IMG/VR virus record: IMGVR_UViG_3300008267_000281
Coordinates: 1 to 27,254 of that record
Source of the DNA: a virus
Reading direction: 5' to 3' (one strand)
DNA: 27,254 nt
Positions 5,616-13,543 of this stretch are shown here, one piece after another. How positions within the stretch are numbered: position 1 is the first letter of the stretch; every line of letters begins with the position of its first letter. The notes under the pieces are model-generated. The model had not been told where the DNA came from, did not search any database, and saw nothing but the letters and a program-made list of their open reading frames with translations. The translations under genes and the position numbers were made by a program.

Positions 5616-7977
5616 TTCAGAAGTATTAGATATAAAGGCTATATCACCTTATTCTAAAATTAAAGTATATTGGGATGACCAACCCCACAATTATAGTAAA
5701 GAAGCTAAAAATAAAATTAGAAATTATTTTGCCAACAAATACGGTGTTAATAAAAACAATATTAATGTTGTGTATAGACCAGTTAAAAAAACTTCCAATG
5801 GAGATTTAATTGAGATTACTGGTGCTGGTATTGAAAATATCATGGACGTTAACTATCAAAGAGCCCTTATGAAGGAGTTAATTGATAGAGATGGTAAGAA
5901 GGTTGACTTTAATAGAATTCTTGCGTTAGATGACAAAGTTAATGGTGAGTTAAATGTTGATTTGAATGAAACACAACATAGAAGTTGGAATGTTAGATGG
6001 GTTATGATAAATAATTTCTTATCTTTTGGTGAGGATAATTATTTATCTTTTAGCAAATTAAAAGGGTTAACAGTTGTAAATTCTATTCCAGCTAATCAAG
6101 GAGGTAAGACTACTATGACAATTGATGCTATGAAGTTCTTATTGCATGGTAGTACAACAAAAACTGATACAAACGAGCAAATATTTAATCAATATAGTAA
6201 CAATAATGAATTGGTTGTTAGAGGTATGATTGATATTGAAAATGAAGAAGTGATAATTGAACGTAGAATGAAAAGAACTGCCAAAAAAGGTGGTGGATGG
6301 ACAGTTGTTAATAAAGTTAATTATTATGAATTATTACCAGATGGTGAAGAAAAACAATTAAATGAAGAAGATGCTACTAGAACAACTAAAAAATTAAAGG
6401 AAACTATTGGTAGCGAGAAAGATTTTGAGATGTTAGTATTGGCGACTGAAAAGAATCTAGATGATTTAATTGGTCTGACAACAACTGAATCTGGTAAAGT
6501 GTTAACTAGATTAATTGGGTTGGAGATTTTAGAGTTGAAAGAATCAGCTGCTAGATTAATGTATAACGAATTTGCTAAAAAGAAAAAATCTAATGAGTAT
6601 GATGTTATTACATTGACTGATGAAATAGAAGACCATAAAGAAAAAGGTAAAGAGTGTACTGACCTTAGTACCATTTTAAACGAAAGATTGGAAAAAGCAA
6701 AAGATGATATCAAAACTTTGACTACTGAAAAAGAAACATTGATTAATAGTAAAGAAAAAGTCGATGTTACAATATCTGAATTAAATCCAGAGTCATTAGA
6801 ATCAGATATTAAAAAGATAACAGATAAAGGTACTGGAATAGCTGAAGAAGTAAAAGTCTATCAAACAAAAATTGATGAAATTGGTGTTGTTGTATTTGAT
6901 GAAGATATACATTTTGAATGGACGAAACAATTAAACCAATTAAATACTGATATAGCGTTAAAAGAAGCTGAGGCTGAAAGAATCACTAAACAAGTTGAAG
7001 ATTTAATTGCTGGTGGCATTTGTCAATCATGTAATAGAAAATTAGATGATGTTGATAACACAGAACATATAGAAACGCATAATAAACAATTAATAGAAAT
7101 ACACATTAAACTAAATGAGTTATGTGACAGTAGAGAAGTGTTAACTGAAGAATTGGCAAAACTTAATGAGATTAAAAAATCAGTTGATGAAAAGAATAAG
7201 TTGGAGTTAGCCAAAGATAGATTAGAAGTTGAAATAGGTTCTCTTAGAAATAAAATTGTTGAAAAGAGAAATGATTTAAAAAAATACAAACTTAATTTAG
7301 ACGCTATTGAATTGAACAGAAAGATTGACATTGAGATTACAAATGTTAAAACTAAACTTGCTGTATTGGAACACACTAAAGATGATACCATTACTAAAAT
7401 AGAAAGGGTTCAAACAGAGATTAAAAACCATAAAATTGGTATTGAAACTAAAACCAAATTAATAGAAACTATTAAAAAAGAAGAAGAGATTGATAAGATA
7501 TTTAAAATTTATATTGAATTAGTCGGTAAAAAAGGTATTAGTAAATTAGTCTTACGTTCTGTATTACCAATTATTAATTCTGAAGTGCAAAGATTATTAG
7601 ATGATGTTGTTGATTTTGATGTTGAGATATTTATTAATGATAAAAATGATGTTCAATTTTTATTGGTTAAAGATGAGGTATCTAAATTGTTAAAATCTGG
7701 TTCTGGTTTAGAAAAAACTGCTTCTAGTTTAGCACTCAGAGCTGTGCTAGGTAAATTATCAACACTACCAATGCCTAATTTCATAACTTTTGATGAAGTT
7801 TTAGGTAAAGTAGCACCAGAAAATTTAGAAAAATTAAAGACACTTTTTGATAAAATAAAAGATATGTACGAGATTGTTTTCTTCATAACACACAATGATT
7901 TGGTCAAAGAATGGGGTGATAATGTTGTAACTGTTGTTAAAGGAAATAATAATATTTCAAAAATTTCTATTAAATAA
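5605..7977 (+). CDS. gp46: gp46-like recombination ATPase (SbcC/Rad50 family), extended N-terminus
   Basis: A 790-residue SMC-like ATPase, partner of gp47. The ATPase domain begins near residue 128 with VRWVMINNFLSFGE, followed by the Walker A loop ANQGGKTT (residues 163-170). Long coiled-coil arms flank a zinc hook C473-x2-C476 (ICQSCNRKL). The C-terminal half has the signature region KSGSGLEKTASSLALR, Walker B FITFDEVLG and the switch ITHND. The protein is much longer than T4 gp46 (560 residues): part is longer arms, and part is a ~125-residue N-terminal extension (YSKIKVYWDDQPHNYSKEAK onward) that does not belong to the Rad50 fold. The start overlaps the preceding gene by 11 bases. It is the last gene of the operon begun at 3944. 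Confidence 0.9.
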   Translation: MESNSEVLDIKAISPYSKIKVYWDDQPHNYSKEAKNKIRNYFANKYGVNKNNINVVYRPVKKTSNGDLIEITGAGIENIMDVNYQRALMKELIDRDGKKVDFNRILALDDKVNGELNVDLNETQHRSWNVRWVMINNFLSFGEDNYLSFSKLKGLTVVNSIPANQGGKTTMTIDAMKFLLHGSTTKTDTNEQIFNQYSNNNELVVRGMIDIENEEVIIERRMKRTAKKGGGWTVVNKVNYYELLPDGEEKQLNEEDATRTTKKLKETIGSEKDFEMLVLATEKNLDDLIGLTTTESGKVLTRLIGLEILELKESAARLMYNEFAKKKKSNEYDVITLTDEIEDHKEKGKECTDLSTILNERLEKAKDDIKTLTTEKETLINSKEKVDVTISELNPESLESDIKKITDKGTGIAEEVKVYQTKIDEIGVVVFDEDIHFEWTKQLNQLNTDIALKEAEAERITKQVEDLIAGGICQSCNRKLDDVDNTEHIETHNKQLIEIHIKLNELCDSREVLTEELAKLNEIKKSVDEKNKLELAKDRLEVEIGSLRNKIVEKRNDLKKYKLNLDAIELNRKIDIEITNVKTKLAVLEHTKDDTITKIERVQTEIKNHKIGIETKTKLIETIKKEEEIDKIFKIYIELVGKKGISKLVLRSVLPIINSEVQRLLDDVVDFDVEIFINDKNDVQFLLVKDEVSKLLKSGSGLEKTASSLALRAVLGKLSTLPMPNFITFDEVLGKVAPENLEKLKTLFDKIKDMYEIVFFITHNDLVKEWGDNVVTVVKGNNNISKISIK

Positions 7978-8009
7978 TTTGGTTATTTATTAATTTATTT
8001 GTACATTTG
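7978..8009 (+). promoter_or_regulatory. Bacteroidetes-type promoter for the gene at 8025
   Basis: TTTG at 7978-7981, 20-base spacer, TACATTTG at 8002-8009; ATG follows 15 bases later. Its first bases touch the stop codon of gp46. Confidence 0.7.
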
Positions 8010-8024
8010 ATTAAAACTTAGAAT

Positions 8025-8558
8025 ATGGATATTAAAAATTATTGTGTTGTTATAATGGGTGATACTAAAAATGCTTTTTATGACATTGAAAAAATAAGTG
8101 ATGATAAACCTAACATACTTGACGCTAAGGGTATTATTATAGCCACATTAACATCTGTTTTAACTGTTAAAGAGATAACAGAGTGGTTTAAATTGAAAGA
8201 TAGAAGTTTTTTAGTTTTTGAATTGAATGAAAATCTTTCTGGGTACAATATAACTAAAAAAGAAATTCATGATGGGTTATTTGGTCATTTGATTAATTCT
8301 GATGAAAAATTAAATAAGAGAATATCAGAGTTCATCAACGCAATTGAAGATGCTAAAATTATTGAAGAAGAAGTTAAATATAACAAAAAACAATATGTTG
8401 ATGTTAAAAGAGTTATTAAAGTTAAACGTTTAACTGAATCGGATATAGAAAATATGACGATAAAAGAGAAACAAGAAGCAATGAATAAAATAATAGATTC
8501 TGGGGTTGAAAACCTAACAGATTATGATAAAAAAATGTTAACACTTTTAGCTAAATAA
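8025..8558 (+). CDS. unknown 177-residue protein
   Basis: Not recognised. The N-terminal half alternates strands and helices (NYCVVIMGDTKNAFYDIEKI; GIIIATLTSVLTV; RSFLVFELNE), like a small alpha/beta domain. The C-terminal half is helical and charged, ending NMTIKEKQEAMNKIIDSGVE onward. There is no signal peptide or membrane segment. It is a single-gene unit with its own host-type promoter, between gp46 and the sigma factor, which suggests early or middle expression. It could bind or regulate a replication or transcription protein, but nothing in the sequence proves this. Confidence 0.65.
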   Translation: MDIKNYCVVIMGDTKNAFYDIEKISDDKPNILDAKGIIIATLTSVLTVKEITEWFKLKDRSFLVFELNENLSGYNITKKEIHDGLFGHLINSDEKLNKRISEFINAIEDAKIIEEEVKYNKKQYVDVKRVIKVKRLTESDIENMTIKEKQEAMNKIIDSGVENLTDYDKKMLTLLAK

Positions 8559-8571
8559 ATAGCTTAAAGTG

Positions 8572-8601
8572 TTGACTTTTATAAGTTTAGTCTTATATTT
8601 A
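8572..8601 (+). promoter_or_regulatory. variant promoter for the sigma factor gene
   Basis: TTGAC at 8572-8576 and TATATTTA at 8594-8601, with 19 bases between TTG and TA. The -7 element ends in A rather than the usual G. The same TTGAC/TATATTTA pair, with a 20-base spacer, occurs on the reverse strand at 22866-22896, so this may be a sub-class. The ATG is 31 bases downstream. Confidence 0.5.
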
Positions 8602-8632
8602 AAGACGATAACAAGATAGAATAGTAACATTA

Positions 8633-9454
8633 ATGAATAAAAAATTTATAAATTTTGAAACCGACAATAGTATATCAAAATACTTTAAAGAAGTTAGAAA
8701 ATCTGTAATATTAACACAGAATGAGGAAATATCTATAGCTAAAAGAATTAATAAAGGTGATGCAAATGCTATTCAAGAATTAGTTAAAGCTAATTTAAAA
8801 TTTGTTATCTCAATTGCTAAAGAATACCAAGGTCAAGGGTTACCGTTACAAGATTTAATAAATGAAGGAAATTATGGGTTAGTTAAAGCAGCGACTAGAT
8901 TTGACCATAAAAAAGGATTTAGGTTTATATCATACGCTGTATGGTGGATTAGACAATCAATAATTCAATGTTTAAATGATAATGCTAGGATAGTTAGATT
9001 ACCTTCTAATGTTATTAATAAAATTAGTAAATTAAATAAAGAGATATCTAGACATGAAATGTTAAATGATACTGACTTTAACGTTGAAGATTTAACAAAT
9101 TTTGATATTAACTTAGTAAATTACCCAAAATGTACATCTTTAAATGAACATATAAACGAAGAAGGGGATGAACTTATTCAATTAATCCCTTTTATTGATG
9201 AATATGAAGATAAACTAATTGTAGATGAAAGAATAAAAAAACAAATCGATGCAACTTTATCAGTTTTAAATGAAAGGGAACGAGAAATAATTAAATGTTA
9301 TTTTGGTATAGACACTAATTGCGAAGCTATGACATTAGAAGCGATTGGTGATAGATACGGGTTAACAAAAGAAAGGATAAGACAAATAAAAGAAAAAGCT
9401 ATAAGAAAATTGAGACATAATGCTCATGAATTGTTTGATTTAATCAATGAATAA
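8633..9454 (+). CDS. phage RpoD-like sigma-70 factor
   Basis: A 273-residue sigma-70 protein. After a short region 1.2 (SISKYFKEVRKSVILTQNEE), region 2 is well kept: ANLKFVISIAKEYQGQGLPL, DLINEGNYGLVKAA and FRFISYAVWWIRQSI. Region 3 follows and then region 4 with LNEREREIIKCYFG and the helix-turn-helix EAIGDRYGLTKERIRQIKEK. The length and the absence of a long region 1.1 match the short primary sigma of Bacteroidetes rather than T4 gp55, so it was probably acquired from a host. It would redirect host RNA polymerase; the best candidate target here is the TATTTATWNTWAAA motif before late-type genes, but this is inference. It has its own promoter and is followed at once by a terminator. Confidence 0.9.
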   Translation: MNKKFINFETDNSISKYFKEVRKSVILTQNEEISIAKRINKGDANAIQELVKANLKFVISIAKEYQGQGLPLQDLINEGNYGLVKAATRFDHKKGFRFISYAVWWIRQSIIQCLNDNARIVRLPSNVINKISKLNKEISRHEMLNDTDFNVEDLTNFDINLVNYPKCTSLNEHINEEGDELIQLIPFIDEYEDKLIVDERIKKQIDATLSVLNEREREIIKCYFGIDTNCEAMTLEAIGDRYGLTKERIRQIKEKAIRKLRHNAHELFDLINE

Positions 9455-9483
9455 AAAAAAAAGGGTCAATGACCCTTTTTTTA
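9453..9483 (+). terminator. rho-independent terminator after the sigma gene
   Basis: GGGTC (9463-9467), loop AAT, GACCC (9471-9475), flanked by a run of A before and a run of T after. The flanking A and T tracts lengthen the stem and would let it work on both strands. Confidence 0.85.
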
Positions 9484-9491
9484 ATTTGTAG

Positions 9492-9505
9492 TATTTATAA
9501 TAAAA
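9492..9505 (+). promoter_or_regulatory. candidate late promoter motif
   Basis: TATTTATAATAAAA starts 17 bases before the ATG at 9509, directly after the sigma-gene terminator, so a promoter is needed here. No TAnnTTTG element is present in the gap. One of the best examples of the putative late motif. Confidence 0.55.
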
Positions 9506-9508
9506 AAT

Positions 9509-10786
9509 ATGAAAATGAAATTTAGTTACGTAATGTTAATTTTAGCACTTTCAGTTGCTGGTTGTGCTGCTTATTTTTCGGTATGGGGTTTAAGTCAGCT
9601 ATTTGCTGGTGCTAGTACAGCTGTTATCATAATGGCATCTGTATTAGAGATAGGTAAAGTGGTAACAACAACCGCTTTACATACATATTGGGGTAAATTA
9701 GCCAAAGGGATAAAGATTTATTTAACGATAAGTGTTGGTGTTTTGATGGTCATTACTTCAGCTGGTATATATGGATTCCTTTCAAATGCATATCAATCTA
9801 CAGCTAATAAATTAGAACTACATGAAGGTGAATTAGGTGTATTGGAATCTAAAAAACAAACATTTGAAAAAACAATAGCTGATAATGTAAAAATAATCGA
9901 AACGAAAACTAAACGTATTGACCAATTAAATAACCTTAGAGGTAATCAAGAATCTAGATTAGACAATTCAACTGATAATAGAAATCAAAGGAATGCAAGA
10001 AAAGATATCGAGAGTTCTGATAAACAAATACAGTTATTAAATACTGAAATAGATGGTCTTAACGCTAAAAATATTATGTTATCAGATTCAGTTAATTCAT
10101 ATAATGTTAAAATTATAGAATTAAAAGCTGGTAGTGAAATTGCTGGAGAGGTTGGTCCATTAAAATATATCTCTGAGTTAACTGGTGTACCAATGGCAAA
10201 CGTTGTTAACTATATGATTTTATTGCTTATATTTGTATTTGACCCATTGGCTATTGCGTTAGTATTAGCAACTAATAGAGTGTTTGAATTGGAAGGTAAA
10301 CAAACTCCATTAGAACCTAAAACTAATTTTGTCCCTTCTGTTGAAACACCAACAACTATTGTAGAAGTTATTAAAACAAACAGTGAGGATGTAAACTTTG
10401 ATGAAGACCATGCATTGAGTGAAGTTATGAATCAAATGGTTGAAGATTTGGAAATTGAAGATATAATAACACCAATAGAAGAAGATGTTGAAGAACATAT
10501 AGTTGAAGAAGATATAGTTGAAGAAGATATAGTTGAAGAAGATATAGTTGAAGAAGATGTTGAAGAAGATATAGTTGAAGAAGATGTTGAACAAATATCT
10601 AAAAGAGAACCAGTTATTCCAACTGGAAAAGTTACATTAGAGGATATTAAAGAAATAAAAGAAGGTAATAGAGGATTTTCTGTTGATATACCAAAACCAA
10701 AAACATCTAATACTATTGAAAGAATTGGTTCTAATAAAATAGTTAAAAATGGTGATAATAATACAATTTTTTTTAAACGTAGATAA
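9509..10786 (+). CDS. membrane protein with coiled coil and VEEDI repeats
   Basis: A 425-residue protein. Three hydrophobic segments lie at about residues 6-26, 32-50 and 68-92, then a soluble coiled coil (~96-205, rich in K, E, Q and N), then a fourth membrane segment at ~234-256 (ILLLIFVFDPLAIALVLATN). The C-terminal tail is strongly acidic: residues ~326-361 are made of VEEDI repeats, encoded by near-identical 15-base DNA units. The topology suggests an inner-membrane protein with a long periplasmic or cytoplasmic coiled-coil loop. The family is unknown to me. It is first in a late operon that ends with a tail-tube-like protein. Possible roles include a membrane scaffold for assembly, superinfection exclusion or lysis control; none is demonstrated. 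The stop codon overlaps the next start (taATG). Confidence 0.7.
   Translation: MKMKFSYVMLILALSVAGCAAYFSVWGLSQLFAGASTAVIIMASVLEIGKVVTTTALHTYWGKLAKGIKIYLTISVGVLMVITSAGIYGFLSNAYQSTANKLELHEGELGVLESKKQTFEKTIADNVKIIETKTKRIDQLNNLRGNQESRLDNSTDNRNQRNARKDIESSDKQIQLLNTEIDGLNAKNIMLSDSVNSYNVKIIELKAGSEIAGEVGPLKYISELTGVPMANVVNYMILLLIFVFDPLAIALVLATNRVFELEGKQTPLEPKTNFVPSVETPTTIVEVIKTNSEDVNFDEDHALSEVMNQMVEDLEIEDIITPIEEDVEEHIVEEDIVEEDIVEEDIVEEDVEEDIVEEDVEQISKREPVIPTGKVTLEDIKEIKEGNRGFSVDIPKPKTSNTIERIGSNKIVKNGDNNTIFFKRR
10486..10593 (+). repeat. 15-bp tandem repeat coding VEEDI
   Basis: Units of AGTTGAAGAAGATAT start at 10501, 10516, 10531 and 10546, with shortened or altered copies on both sides. Near-identity at DNA level points to recent slippage expansion inside the coding frame. 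Confidence 0.8.
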
Positions 10787-11400
10787 TGGAAATAGATTTT
10801 GAAACATATAAATTAGATTCAAAAAAATACATTGAAGTTGAGAGTATAAAAAAAAATATAGTTATTGGTTCGACAAATAATAATAATATGAGACATGTTA
10901 TAGGTTGGAATAATAGACATAATGGTTCATATAATAAAACTGCTCATTTTACGATTGATATTTATGGTAAAATATATCAACATTTCAACCCACAATACCA
11001 ATCAAATTATTTCAACGATTTAGAATTAAACTGTAAAACAATTATTATATTATTAGATAATGATGGTTATCTAATTAAAAATGATGAAAAAAATTGTTAT
11101 AATACATGGGTTGGTGATATTTATAGTGATGAAGATAATATTATAGAAAAAAAATGGAGGGAATATAAATATTGGGTTAAATATACTGATGAACAATTTA
11201 ATTCAGCTGTTGATTTAGTTAAATATTTATGTAAAGATTTTTTCATACCTAATAAAATATTTGAACATAATATTAAAATTGATAATTTATCAGATTATGA
11301 AGGTGTGTTATATAAAAGTAATATTGAAAAATATTATCATGAGTTGACACCAGCATGGGATTTTAAAAAATTTAAATTAAAAATTGAAAACGATGAATGA
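10786..11400 (+). CDS. amidase_2/PGRP-like protein with a degenerate zinc site
   Basis: A 204-residue protein resembling type-2 N-acetylmuramoyl-L-alanine amidases. Fold landmarks: the first strand KKNIVIGSTNN; KTAHFTIDIYGKIYQHFNP, matching the H-(F/Y)-x-I-D-x-x-G-x-I-Y-Q core; TIIILLDNDGYL; the helix YTDEQFNSAVDLVKYLC; IFEHNIKI, in place of the second zinc histidine; and TPAWDFKKF near the end, in place of DPGPxFxW. The first zinc histidine (usually VIHHT) is replaced by IGS. Either the enzyme uses other ligands or it is an inactive, peptidoglycan-binding version. The start codon shares a base with the preceding stop. Its late-operon position suits a virion-associated or lysis-related wall protein. 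The fold assignment is moderate; activity is doubtful. Confidence 0.55.
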   Translation: MEIDFETYKLDSKKYIEVESIKKNIVIGSTNNNNMRHVIGWNNRHNGSYNKTAHFTIDIYGKIYQHFNPQYQSNYFNDLELNCKTIIILLDNDGYLIKNDEKNCYNTWVGDIYSDEDNIIEKKWREYKYWVKYTDEQFNSAVDLVKYLCKDFFIPNKIFEHNIKIDNLSDYEGVLYKSNIEKYYHELTPAWDFKKFKLKIENDE

Positions 11401-11947
11401 TAGAATTAATGAACATGACATGACCAAAAAAATGATGTCAGCGATTAGAGCGATGATTAATAAAGATAAAACTTTGATTAAGGAAGAAATCGTTCCCCAA
11501 CCTAATATGCAAGACTCTATAAATCAATTAGTGCCTGGTGATGACTTACCAGAACCAGTTAACAAAGTTGCACCTAGAGCTAAAGTTGACCCACAACCAT
11601 TAATTGATATGGATAGTACTTATTTTGAGTTAGATAAGAATGATAGTAGGTTTAAACAAATTTTTTCAGATTTAAGTAACTTAGAATTAGGATTAGAGGT
11701 GACTAGTATTTTTATTAACCCTAAAAAAGATATTGTTATTACTGGTAAAAAAGAAACTAAAGAAAATAATTTAATATTTACTATGTCTTTATTTTCTGGT
11801 ATGGAATATGAATCTAAAACTGATGGTGAGTTTAATGACTCAGAGATTAAAACTGCACTAAATGGTTATTTAGAAAACATGCAAAGAAATATAACAAAGA
11901 CAAAAGATGAATTGTCATATAATGAAAAAATAGATGGTAAGAAATAG
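11393..11947 (+). CDS. unknown late-operon protein
   Basis: Not recognised. I take ATG at 11393 (MNDRINEHDMTKKMM), which overlaps the preceding TGA stop in ATGAATGA; an upstream TTG at 11384 would add three residues and is less likely. The 184-residue product has a helical N-terminus, a proline-rich linker at ~38-70 (LPEPVNKVAPRAKVDPQP) and a compact beta-containing C-terminal domain (ELGLEVTSIFINPKKDIVIT, then a second strand pair). There is no membrane segment. Given the operon it may be a structural or assembly protein. The 3' end overlaps the next gene by 14 bases. Confidence 0.65.
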   Translation: MNDRINEHDMTKKMMSAIRAMINKDKTLIKEEIVPQPNMQDSINQLVPGDDLPEPVNKVAPRAKVDPQPLIDMDSTYFELDKNDSRFKQIFSDLSNLELGLEVTSIFINPKKDIVITGKKETKENNLIFTMSLFSGMEYESKTDGEFNDSEIKTALNGYLENMQRNITKTKDELSYNEKIDGKK

Positions 11948-12497
11948 AATTATAATAGGTTTAGTTGTTTTCATTTTATTATTGTTTACGTCTTTAGTTG
12001 GTGTATTCAAATTGTATCAAAATGAAAAAGAAGAAAGAAAAAGGTTTAGCAATAATATTATCGCTTTAATAAATAATAAGTCTAGACAACAAGAACTAAC
12101 AGTTAAAGAATTTAAAGAATTGTATCCAAAATACGATTCATTAGCTAAAGTTTTAAAAATAAAAACAAAACATATTACAAATATTATAGACACTAGATAT
12201 AATTTTAAAGATACAGTTATAACTACAACTGTATTGAAAAAAGATAGTGTTTCTGAAAAAAGTTATTTTACATTAAAAGAAAAATGTTATAATTTTTCTG
12301 GGTTTATTAAAAAGGATTCAATAACTTTTACTAATAAACAATTTAATGATAAATTAACTACGTTTTTATATAAAGATTGGGAGAAAAAATATTTATGGGG
12401 ATTATTAAAATTTAAACCTTATTACAACACTAAAGTGTATAGTGAGTGCATGAAAGACACTATAACAGTTATTAATAATATAAAAATTAAAGAATAG
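11934..12497 (+). CDS. membrane-anchored protein, single N-terminal TM (DUF6549-like layout)
   Basis: A 187-residue protein with a single N-terminal membrane anchor (RIIIGLVVFILLLFTSLVGV, residues ~5-24), then a charged helix, then a beta-rich outer domain rich in paired 'KDT/KDS' strands (FKDTVITTTVLKKDS; FIKKDSITFTNKQF; MKDTITVINNIKI). This layout recalls small phage and Bacteroidetes anchored proteins sometimes suggested to act like an inner-membrane spanin, but I cannot confirm the family. It overlaps the preceding gene by 14 bases and stops five bases before the tail-tube-like gene, so it belongs to the same late operon. Confidence 0.6.
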   Translation: MVRNRIIIGLVVFILLLFTSLVGVFKLYQNEKEERKRFSNNIIALINNKSRQQELTVKEFKELYPKYDSLAKVLKIKTKHITNIIDTRYNFKDTVITTTVLKKDSVSEKSYFTLKEKCYNFSGFIKKDSITFTNKQFNDKLTTFLYKDWEKKYLWGLLKFKPYYNTKVYSECMKDTITVINNIKIKE

Positions 12498-12502
12498 TTT
12501 AA

Positions 12503-13216
12503 ATGAGTGAATTAAAAGAAGAAGAAGGTACACCAAAAAGTACTAAAAAGAATTACAGACAAAGAACAAGAAAATCAGCTGCACCACCAAAAACTATAAT
12601 GTCTAAACCACTACCTAAAGAGTATGTGGAACAAAAGAAAAAAGAGATACCAATGTATGACCCGTTCACTGGTGAAATTAACCCTTATTATGAAGAGTTA
12701 ACTGGTAAAAAGAACCCATTACTTCAAAAAAATAATGACGCATTATCTAACACTAAAAATGGTACTAATCACAGAGTAGGTACTCAAAAATATGGAATAA
12801 ATATTGCTTTACCAGAGTTCGGTAGAAAAAATAGATTTTTATTAATATTACCAAAAGAATTAGGTGTTGAACCTTTCTTTATATCATCTATAACCAGTCC
12901 TAAAGTAAATTTTGATAATGTAAAAGTTTTGGGTATTAAAACACATATAAAAAAATACGAGATTGAAGATATGATATTAAAATTCAAATCACCATTACAA
13001 AATCAAATAAATAAAAAATTATTGGATATGGGTGTTAATGGTAAACGATTTGATATGAAAATTGAAATCCTTGAACCAAATGGTGTTGTTTATGAAAATT
13101 GGTTAATGACTGGTTGTTTATTAAAATCAGTTAATTTTGGAACACTTGATTATGCAGATAGTTCATTTTCAGAATGTGAATTGGTTATTTCACCAAGTGA
13201 TTACATGATTAAATAA
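12503..13216 (+). CDS. tail tube / gp19-like protein (T4-type tail)
   Basis: A 237-residue protein. Residues 1-90 are basic, lysine- and proline-rich and probably disordered. The remainder looks like the beta-barrel of contractile-tail tube and baseplate proteins: RFLLILPKELGVEPFFISSI, VKVLGIKTHIKKYEIEDM, then MKIEILEPNGVVYENWLMTG and SVNFGTLDYADSSFSECELV, close in pattern to the C-terminal half of T4 gp19 ('...G.V.E.W...G.....V.FG.LDY...'). It could be the tube protein or a baseplate tube-initiator (gp48/gp54 type); the single copy and basic extension leave this open. It is last in the late operon and is followed by a terminator, suggesting high expression. Confidence 0.5.
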   Translation: MSELKEEEGTPKSTKKNYRQRTRKSAAPPKTIMSKPLPKEYVEQKKKEIPMYDPFTGEINPYYEELTGKKNPLLQKNNDALSNTKNGTNHRVGTQKYGINIALPEFGRKNRFLLILPKELGVEPFFISSITSPKVNFDNVKVLGIKTHIKKYEIEDMILKFKSPLQNQINKKLLDMGVNGKRFDMKIEILEPNGVVYENWLMTGCLLKSVNFGTLDYADSSFSECELVISPSDYMIK

Positions 13217-13236
13217 TATTATTACAATAAATAAAT

Positions 13237-13261
13237 AAAGCCCTAAGTTTGGGGCTTTTTT
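13237..13261 (+). terminator. rho-independent terminator
   Basis: AAAGCCC (13237-13243) pairs with GGGCTTT (13252-13258) across an eight-base loop, followed by a T run. It closes the late operon that ends at 13216. Confidence 0.85.
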
Positions 13262-13274
13262 TGTTTATTTATTA

Positions 13275-13288
13275 TATTTATAATAAAA
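13275..13288 (+). promoter_or_regulatory. candidate late promoter motif
   Basis: TATTTATAATAAAA, identical over 14 bases to the copy at 9492, starts 24 bases before the ATG at 13299 and directly follows a terminator. No host-type element is seen. Confidence 0.55.
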
Positions 13289-13298
13289 AACTCTTGTT

Positions 13299-13541
13299 AT
13301 GGGTAAAAAAATAAATGAAGAATTAACAAAAACAGAAATTAATAAACAAATTAAAGTTTATATGGATTCTAGTGAGTTTAAAAATAAAATTGAAAAGATT
13401 GTTAAGGAAAAATTAAAAAAAGAAACAGAGTTAGAGGATAAAGTAGTTGAAATAACCAAAAATGTGCTCTCTCAATTATATAAAACTCTTTGGGTCAAAA
13501 GAAATACTTGGATGAATAACCTAACAAATAAAAATAATTAA
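13299..13541 (+). CDS. unknown small helical protein
   Basis: An 80-residue, lysine/glutamate-rich, all-helical protein ending in an aromatic segment (LYKTLWVKRNTWMNNL). Not recognised; short proteins of this pattern occur in T4-like phage structural regions. It is first in a two-gene unit; the next gene starts two bases after its stop. Confidence 0.65.
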   Translation: MGKKINEELTKTEINKQIKVYMDSSEFKNKIEKIVKEKLKKETELEDKVVEITKNVLSQLYKTLWVKRNTWMNNLTNKNN

Positions 13542-13543
13542 TA

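Noticed and set aside
6324-6713. Long reverse-strand open frames inside gene 46 (also 7023-7391 and 7653-7907)
   Set aside because: Antisense to a clear coding gene, serine/phenylalanine/leucine-rich as expected for complements of AT-rich coding DNA, with no promoter or start context.
10310-10594. Reverse-strand frame rich in F, I, N and Y opposite the VEEDI repeats
   Set aside because: It is the complement of the repeat tract and has no sensible composition for a protein.
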